Shown here piece after piece: positions 57,510 to 64,000 of a stretch of DNA of 64,000 bases. The notes beneath the pieces are model-generated. The model was not told the DNA's origin and ran no database searches. It saw only the letters and a program-made list of their open reading frames with translations. Every line of letters begins with the position of its first letter. Position 1 is the stretch's first letter. This DNA comes from Apteryx mantelli. Its lineage: Eukaryota > Chordata > Aves > Apterygiformes > Apterygidae. The DNA is taken from the NCBI RefSeq assembly GCF_036417845.1, contig NC_089991.1, forward strand, positions 11,909,001-11,973,000, written 5' to 3'. The position numbers and the translations under genes were made by a program.

Positions 57510-60500
57510 TATTGCTAGATAGATCATTTATTAAAGTGAAATTCGGCATTTTCATCTTTGTCAGACAGTACAGAGTTAAAGTCTCATACACAGTGGAAGC
57601 AGGACATTTCCTACACCTCAGAGAAATGAGTTCTACAGTTTTGCTATAAGTTACTAAGTTGCTTCAACAATACACAGCTATATTACACAGTTAAAAATAC
57701 AAGGTGTCCAAAACATTTGGCATAAGATCAGCACAACACATGGAGGCCAGAAACAGAAGAGGGAACACACTTTTTTTCTCCCAGTAAGCCTGTTAAAACA
57801 CTCCAAGCCATTCTGCAAGCTACCTACTATTCACCTCCCCTGCACTCTTGCTGCGGAGCAGAGAGCTGTGGCTAGGACAGAAGCAAACCTTGCCCCGTTG
57901 GGGCTTGGCTACCTGCTGATGTACAGGATGGCCCGCAGAGTTGCTTGCAAGGGAAGTTCAGATTTAAGGCAGGAGCCCCCCCAATCTCCCCACACTTTTT
58001 TCAACCATTTAATTCATTCCAAACAGGCAAGTCAAAAAGGCGAGACCAGGGTTAGCTGTGAAAAGTGCAAGGAGTATCTTACATCATAACAGTTAATTTG
58101 CACTTTGAAAGTGGAAAACAAAAACTCCCTAACTTGACAAGCTAGAGATGGTTAAAGGGCATCAGTGTCAAGAGAAGTGAGGCATCAACAACATTCTTTC
58201 ACCTTTGGGACTCTTCAGTCAATGCTCTGGGCAGGACAAGGACTCCTTTTGTAAGGGAGGATACCTCATCTTACCCACTTTTTTAAACTGTAGAGGCAAA
58301 GTGACGCTAGTGCTCCAGGGAAGTATAACAATCCGCCAATTCAAATAAACAGTCCTGCAGCAGACCATTCCTTCACCCTCCAGCTGCAGTTACTGCTGAA
58401 GATCTCCTATTGGTATTCACATTTGGCTCAACCAAAAGACGTAAAGTGCACAGCTTCCCCCTTCTTCTTCTCTCATTAAACATCCATTACAAAAGTTAAC
58501 ACAGAACAAATCTTTCCCCATGCTGCTAACAGGGGAAGCGTTTCATTCAGTCTCTCCAGGGACCATGTTCTGTTTCATCTTCTCTTTGCTATCATGACCT
58601 GCTTGAAACACACACTTACTGTGCATTACTTTGGCTCTTGATTTCAAAGCCTCTGAAACCAGCTTGCACTTAAGACCAGCTTTTAATGCCAGACTTGATG
58701 CATTTTGGTCAAGTCTTGCACACCAGGGTATCTAATGGTTTATAGCCACGTTTCTAAGAAAAACTGGGACACCAGAGTATTTGGGGCAAGTGGTACAAAC
58801 CTGCCTTTCTGCTTTTCTCAGTCTGAACATCCAAAGTGCCTGGCAAAAGAAACATTATCTTTTAATGCTATTGTTTACTTCAGGTTGATATACAATATTC
58901 CTTGAGATGCAGAGATTTATGAAAACTGCATGCAAACAGAGCCTCCTTGGATATATTTGCACTTTTCAGCCATCAAACTGCCACCAACTCAAGTCTTCAC
59001 ACACTTCAAACTCCCTTGAGTTGAGCTCAAGTCAATAATTACCAACAATAAATATTTCTTCTTTCCTTAAAGAGAGCAGAGGGTCAGCATACAGGATAAA
59101 ATTAAGCCTGGAAGAGATATTTCCACATTATTTGTATTTTATAGTAATGGCTTTGGATCTGATCAGAAGTCTAATGAAGTTAATGCAGCTCTTCAATGAG
59201 AATTGAATTAGGCTATGTAATTGAAATAGGCTATGTAATGGCTGGAGGGCTTTAAAGATGATTCCTCTGCCCCAGGGTGAATGTCACCTATGCAGGCTTG
59301 CAGGAAATAAGAGTCCAGAATTATAGGTGGAAGGTGACATGTGGTCATCCTCCCTGCCCCCAAGGCTTGTGCTCCATGGTTCAAAGCTAGACAGAATTTA
59401 AGGCCCATCTGTGAAAAACAAAATGCAAAAGACAAAAAAAGTCTCATCATGCCAGCCAAAGCGATTTGGGTCTTCCACCTTTCCAACGAGTCCCATCTTA
59501 AAAGTGCTGAGAAAATATCCTACCTCATGGCTTCACACGTGTGAGGTTCAAACACATTTACTTTGAAATTTTCTTTCCTTTTTTTTTTTTTTTTAAAGAA
59601 AAAAAGTTGGAAAGTCTCTTTAATTGGCATGCAGCATACGGAATCAAATACACAGAATGGTATTACACAGAATGACAATTGCATTGTTGCGTTTTCTGGT
59701 TATTAGACACTAAATGCTTTTCAAGAATCACAGGCACCCTGAACATGGATATTGCTACTGAATTGACGTGTGACTTCAGTTTATAGCACGGCAGCCACAA
59801 AGTGGCTAACCCTTCTAAAAAGACATCGGCTTTCTTTTGCTCAAGGCTTTTTGCTCTAGCTAAGTTGAGAACAAGATAATAAGGCATTTGCAAGGGTTTA
59901 CAAGGCCATGGGGTCTGACAGCCAAAGATTCTTCGGTTTCTTTGGTGTCTTGCCTCCAAGCTTACCACCTTATAAACGACTGCTAATGGCTGGTAAACAT
60001 CTCTTCATCATCACAATTCACTAAGATTTTTTTCAAAAAGTATAATTGCTTTAAGAGTGAAACCAACAACAATGACATTTTACATCAATTGACCATTTTC
60101 AGAGAAAAGAAAAAAAAAAGTTTCCTGGATACCCCCTCTACACAAAACCATACCAGTGAATACACCTGAACAGATGGAACCTGCCACCATATTTGTGTGA
60201 AAAGAATCATTTTGCTGCTGGCTGCTTAAACACCGCAACAGATTTATTTACTCTTAGAAATAAGAAATCCCACAACAACAACAACAAAAAAGAGAAACTC
60301 CCCAAACGAACTGCATTTTTACAATTTTGGTCTAGAAGTTATGATGAGGCAATACCCTCTCAACTCAGAAACTCATTTTCTCTTGGTAATATCCTCTGAT
60401 TACATGAACACTTTCAAGAGGAACATGCATTCAGAGAACATACCCTCTTAACTATCTGTCCTGAATGAGAGAAGCCAGATCATGTTGACTAATGTGGGAA

Positions 60501-62447
60501 TTACTCCATCCTTTCAATAAAGGAAGGACCAGCGTAATTAGGAAGTTTTTAAACGTTCATGAAATACTGACGTAAGACATTCTCTCCTCATTCCTTGAAC
60601 CCCTCTTCTGTCTGATGTTCTTAAAATCCACACTGAATTGAATGAGGAAATGCTGAAACAATCACACTCCTCCAAACTTCACAAATGGGACATGTACCAT
60701 AACAGAGTATTTCTGCATATGACACAGGACTTAAAAATGTTGAAGTCTGTTGCACATGTATTTGGAATATTAGCAAACACTTCAAAGCTGATGCAAACAG
60801 CTTGCTTTAAATCGTGACTTGATTGGTAAAGAGACCCTGGGAGAGCTTCAACAAGAGTTTCACCGGGTGAACCCTTCATGCCTTACAAAAGGTGTGATGC
60901 AGTACTGAGCTGGAATTTTGACCTGCATGTTTAGTTCTTCAACAAAGCTTCATCCAGTTTTGGAATATTAAAACCTGCCATTGACAAAATGCTCGCCAAT
61001 GTTTTCCACTGTTCAGTTCGTTGCTTAAGGCTTGTTGAGAATACACACTCTAAGAGGAGTCTTGGCATCTCTTAACAGAATGGAGACATTGGTTAGGACA
61101 GCAAGGAAACAGAGTGGTGCTTTAAAAATCACAAGATCCCCTTGAATAGAATTTGAGGTCACTGGAGAACAGTCATTCACAACCAACACCTTCATAAGCT
61201 CCTTTTGCCAAAATAACCACTGTGTTATTTATAAGGACACCTTGGCTTTAAATAACAAAATCAGAGCGATTTCCTCCTACAGCGCCCAGTTAGAAAGCAC
61301 CAGCACACCACCCTCCGTTTCACAGAATTCTTATGAAAGCACATGTAAGGCTCACAAGAGATGAGTGCTTCAGTACTGTTTGTCCACTTGCAAAGACAGA
61401 TGAAATGCAACATGCTCCAGTTAGTTCACTACTCTGGTTATGGTGCTACACCCATTAACATAAATATGCTTTTTGCTAAATAGAGACTGCCGAGCACACT
61501 AATCTACACGGCAGTTCTGTGACATCTGCTAAAGACTAACTTCAGTATAAAATTCACGTCACTTGTGACTGATACCTGATCTGATGCAGAGATTAAAAGG
61601 CAGATGTCTTAACCTGCTGTTTCACCTACCATCGCTGAGCCTTGAATATGAGGGAAACACACATAATTGAGTGAATTAAATAAGCGCTTCTACCAACATG
61701 ATCAAACCCAGCAAATAAAGCTACATTTGCCTTAACGCCACGTTCTGAGGAAACACAGAAGTTCTCAAATGCTTACAGACAATTAAGTAGCAAGTTCTTA
61801 AATAAAAGAAATTAGAAAAAAAACAATTTCAATGAGTTATTTGGCTTCCATGTCGGAAAGAAAAAAAATTCAGACTGGTCAAGTAACATTCACTGGAGTA
61901 GATTTGGTGTGCTGAAGCATTTGTAAAAGTTTGGGACTTGAAGCACTGGCTCAAGGCAAGACAAATCATGTGTAGGTGGGGATCAAGCTTCAGACAAACT
62001 TCTGACCCATGCACCTTGATTACGAATTTTATCTCTGCTGCTATTCCAGTCCTGTGCCAAGATAAATTGCATGGTGGTTTTGTGATGCAGTCTGAATTCA
62101 GTGAATAAATTCCATTTGTGGTCTAAATTGCACTGAGATGCAGATTTCCAGAAATGGTTTAAAACACCAAGTTGACAAAATCCACAGTCCTACAGATTTA
62201 CTTTGTTTCCCCATTATCCTCATTTCTTTATTCCAGTGTGACTTTGAAATGAGGGGAAGAGAAGTCTTCAGAAACATGCTGGTCACATGTGTTCCAATAT
62301 TCCTGATAAGAATGTCTCTATTTTCTGTCATCCAGACTTACTGCATTTAAGAAAATTTACAATATACTTCAACAGTTTTTATATACCTAAAATGCACAAT
62401 ACCATCTGTTCCTTCAAGGTCTCTCTTATTCCAAGTCCTGTTAATCT
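57510..62447 (-). other. SAP30L: SAP30L 3' untranslated region (extent inferred)
   Basis: After the SAP30L stop, the - strand runs through about 4.9 kb of AT-rich sequence with no coding exon seen, to an AATAAA (57527-57532) followed by a T/GT-rich stretch. Weaker internal signals exist, for example AATAAA near 60242 and ATTAAA near 59617, so shorter forms are likely. The region contains a T16-17 run near 59580 and a short duplicated aggctatgtaat (59211, 59228). Base composition shifts sharply from the GC-rich HAND1 domain to this region. Confidence 0.55.
57527..57532 (-). terminator. SAP30L: candidate distal SAP30L poly(A) signal
   Basis: AATAAA on the - strand is followed about 25-45 bases later by a T/GT-rich element, the expected downstream cleavage signal. 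It is the best-formed signal noticed below the SAP30L stop, but a further AATAAA near 56724 is possible. Confidence 0.5.
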
Positions 62448-62576
62448 TCATTCTAGTTGCTTGCTACCTTCCGATTTCTGATCCAGCCTGCTCTTGTTGT
62501 TCTTCACCATATAGATGAAATAGGCAAGCGTCTCTTTCTCATTCACAGGAATATTCCTGAAGTGACGGCTGACAGT
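62448..62576 (-). CDS. SAP30L: SAP30L (SAP30-like), last coding exon, partial gene
   Basis: Read on the - strand, the exon starts at 62576 after acceptor ccttctag and gives 42 codons then TGA (62448-62450). It begins TVSRHFRNIPVNEKETLAYF, continues IYMVKNNKSRLDQKSEG and ends SKQLE. This nearly matches the end of vertebrate SAP30L and differs from SAP30, whose tail diverges. Known role: a nuclear and nucleolar subunit of the SIN3-HDAC corepressor; the C-terminal region made partly here is the SIN3-binding domain, while the N-terminal zinc finger and lipid/DNA-binding part lie in exons beyond 64000. The exon starts on a complete codon. The gene converges on HAND1, as in human. It was missed as an open frame because it is short and lacks a start codon. 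Confidence 0.93.
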   Translation of the reverse strand, partial: TVSRHFRNIPVNEKETLAYFIYMVKNNKSRLDQKSEGSKQLE

Positions 62577-64000
62577 CTAGAAGGACAACACGTAAAGAGA
62601 CAGAAATTCTGGAATTAAAAAGTAGAAATAATCATAACTGGGGGTTCTTTGCACTTTCCGAAACTGATTTTATGGCCACTGAGCGTAATAAACTTCTAGG
62701 CAAACATGCACCAATTCAAACTGTCAGTTCTCATTTACCTCTCTTTCTCTTTATAGCTGGAACGTGCATATGAAGAAAACAGTCTCGCTATGTCAGCAGT
62801 ATTTGCAGCCAACCTACAAGCAGAGTTTGGAAGCCAGAATGTCCTCCTGCCAAAGCAGCATAGCCTCTCCTAAGTGGCATTTCACGCCGAGATTATTTGG
62901 AGAGCAAGTTTTCCCTGTATCTTGGTATTTTAAAGGAGAACGTCAGAACTATTGGAACACTTCTGTGTGAACCAGATGCGGCAAAGATTTAGAATCAACG
63001 GTGAAGCTAATGAGAATCTTTGTCCAAAGGCAAATGCACTGGTAAGCTTTCACTGAAAGGAACATCAGGGTATTTGTGATGGGAGGGACAGGGTCAGCTA
63101 GGGCTAACCCTCTCCAACACGAGCATAAACCATGAACCATTAGCTGCTTTTTCTTGGAAAATGAATGTAAGAAACATCTTGAAGCTGGTGAGGAGATTTG
63201 CTTCTCATATGAAGGAAGCACTTTTTTGGTACCCAACACAGCTCCAGAACTGGATTTTGACGCAGGCTGAGCAATGAGTCACTCCAAGAAGATTTATGGA
63301 AGTTTGAGTTTTCCTTACGGTGGGTTAGCAGCAGGCGTCTAAGAGCCTCAGGCAGCAGTGATTCAAGCATGGGAGCTGGACGAGGATCCAGCGTAGGGTC
63401 AAAGCTGCTCAGACTTCACAGGAAATCTGGGAAGTGTGTGACAACTTTAAGTTAGGCTCCCCTTAAGGTTATTTTCTGCTTGTATAGTAGTTTTATTTAT
63501 TTTTTCTCTCCTGGGCATATTTATGGTAAATTGCTGAAGTATGTGGTACTTCATGGCAGGAGGTAACTGAGAGACTATGAACTGGTTAGTTAGAACATGA
63601 CAAATCAAATCTACTAATGAGGACAAACACCCGCCCTGCTTCATTCACCTTCCTCCTCCATGTACTACCCTAAACATTCTGTACATTCATTCCCTATTCT
63701 ACTTTGAAAAAGAGCAAGAAAGTGTTTTGCTGGCTTTTTTGGTCTGTTTGTTTTAGGTTTTCTAAAGAAAAACTTTTCAATCTGGGCAAACAGTTGTGAA
63801 AGCCCAACTTAAGGAAAAAAAAAAAAAACAAAAAACTGATTACCATTCAGTAACTGGTACGGTGTCTCCAAGTTTAGAGGAGACTTTTCCCAGAGAATGC
63901 CTTCAGATCAACTCAGGAGAGAGAGCAGATGCACACCTCAAGATGCACACCAAGCACAACTAGCCCAAATAACAGAATTATGCTTTTAACCAGTATCCCA
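62577..64000 (-). other. SAP30L: SAP30L last intron (partial)
   Basis: This is the sequence upstream of the acceptor at 62577-62578 on the - strand. I looked for the preceding exon (the region ending QLAE in SAP30L) and did not find it, so it should lie beyond the window. The interval is AT-rich, with an A/T-rich low-complexity patch near 63818-63837. Confidence 0.75.

Noticed and set aside
57868-62350. Short open frames of 60-100 codons in 57.5-62.4 kb
   Set aside because: AT-rich sequence under the SAP30L 3' UTR; frames are short, on both strands and without domains.
1-64000. tRNA, rRNA, CRISPR, bacterial operons or a transferred gene cluster
   Set aside because: Nothing resembling these was seen. 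Spliced HAND1 and SAP30L, CR1 remains and vertebrate microsatellites show an ordinary vertebrate locus.

Overview
This is a vertebrate nuclear window carrying one complete protein gene and the last exon of a second. HAND1, a bHLH transcription factor, lies on the + strand with two coding exons (44656-45150 and 46060-46161). The final coding exon of SAP30L, a SIN3-HDAC corepressor subunit, lies on the - strand (62448-62576) with a long 3' untranslated region below it. The two genes converge tail to tail, as they do in human. Eroded CR1-type LINE sequence (about 11945-12300, - orientation) and a second old dispersed repeat (about 5168-5290), with no Alu, B1 or L1 sequence noticed, point to a sauropsid: bird, crocodilian or turtle. 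I cannot narrow it further.

Layout. Positions 1-44 kb hold no gene I can support. This is the 5' flank of HAND1. It is an archipelago of CpG-rich islands (about 13.2, 16.7-17.7, 24.4-25.3, 28-29.6, 31.9-33.2, 35-36, 38, 39.9-41.4 kb). Between them lie AT-richer blocks of complex sequence with dense GATA, homeodomain, E-box, NKX2 and T-box motifs, which look like conserved enhancers (about 9.8, 11.0, 13.7, 22.1, 25.4, 30.6, 31.4, 34.1, 39.3, 41.5 and 42.6 kb). Minisatellites and microsatellites are scattered through it. A roughly 590-base alternating TG/TGCA-type tract ends about 0.85 kb before the HAND1 start site.

Positions 44.4-46.8 kb are the HAND1 transcription unit: inverted CCAAT box, TATA box, a short leader with an A17 tract and a four-codon upstream ORF, exon 1 with the His tract and bHLH domain, a 909-base GC-rich intron, exon 2 with the conserved C-terminus, and a 3' UTR ending at overlapping AATAAA signals. 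Positions 46.8-57.5 kb are intergenic, with a downstream CpG island (about 49.5-51.6 kb), a GATA pair (50.47-50.50 kb) and a CArG/GATA block (51.6-51.7 kb). A weakly supported possible terminal exon lies at 54.9-55.2 kb. Positions 57.5-62.4 kb are read as SAP30L 3' UTR and 62.58-64.0 kb as SAP30L intron.

Functionally the window is a developmental regulator with its cis-regulatory flank beside a broadly expressed corepressor gene. Almost all other open reading frames are products of high GC content. All enhancer calls rest on motif reading by eye, without alignment or chromatin data.
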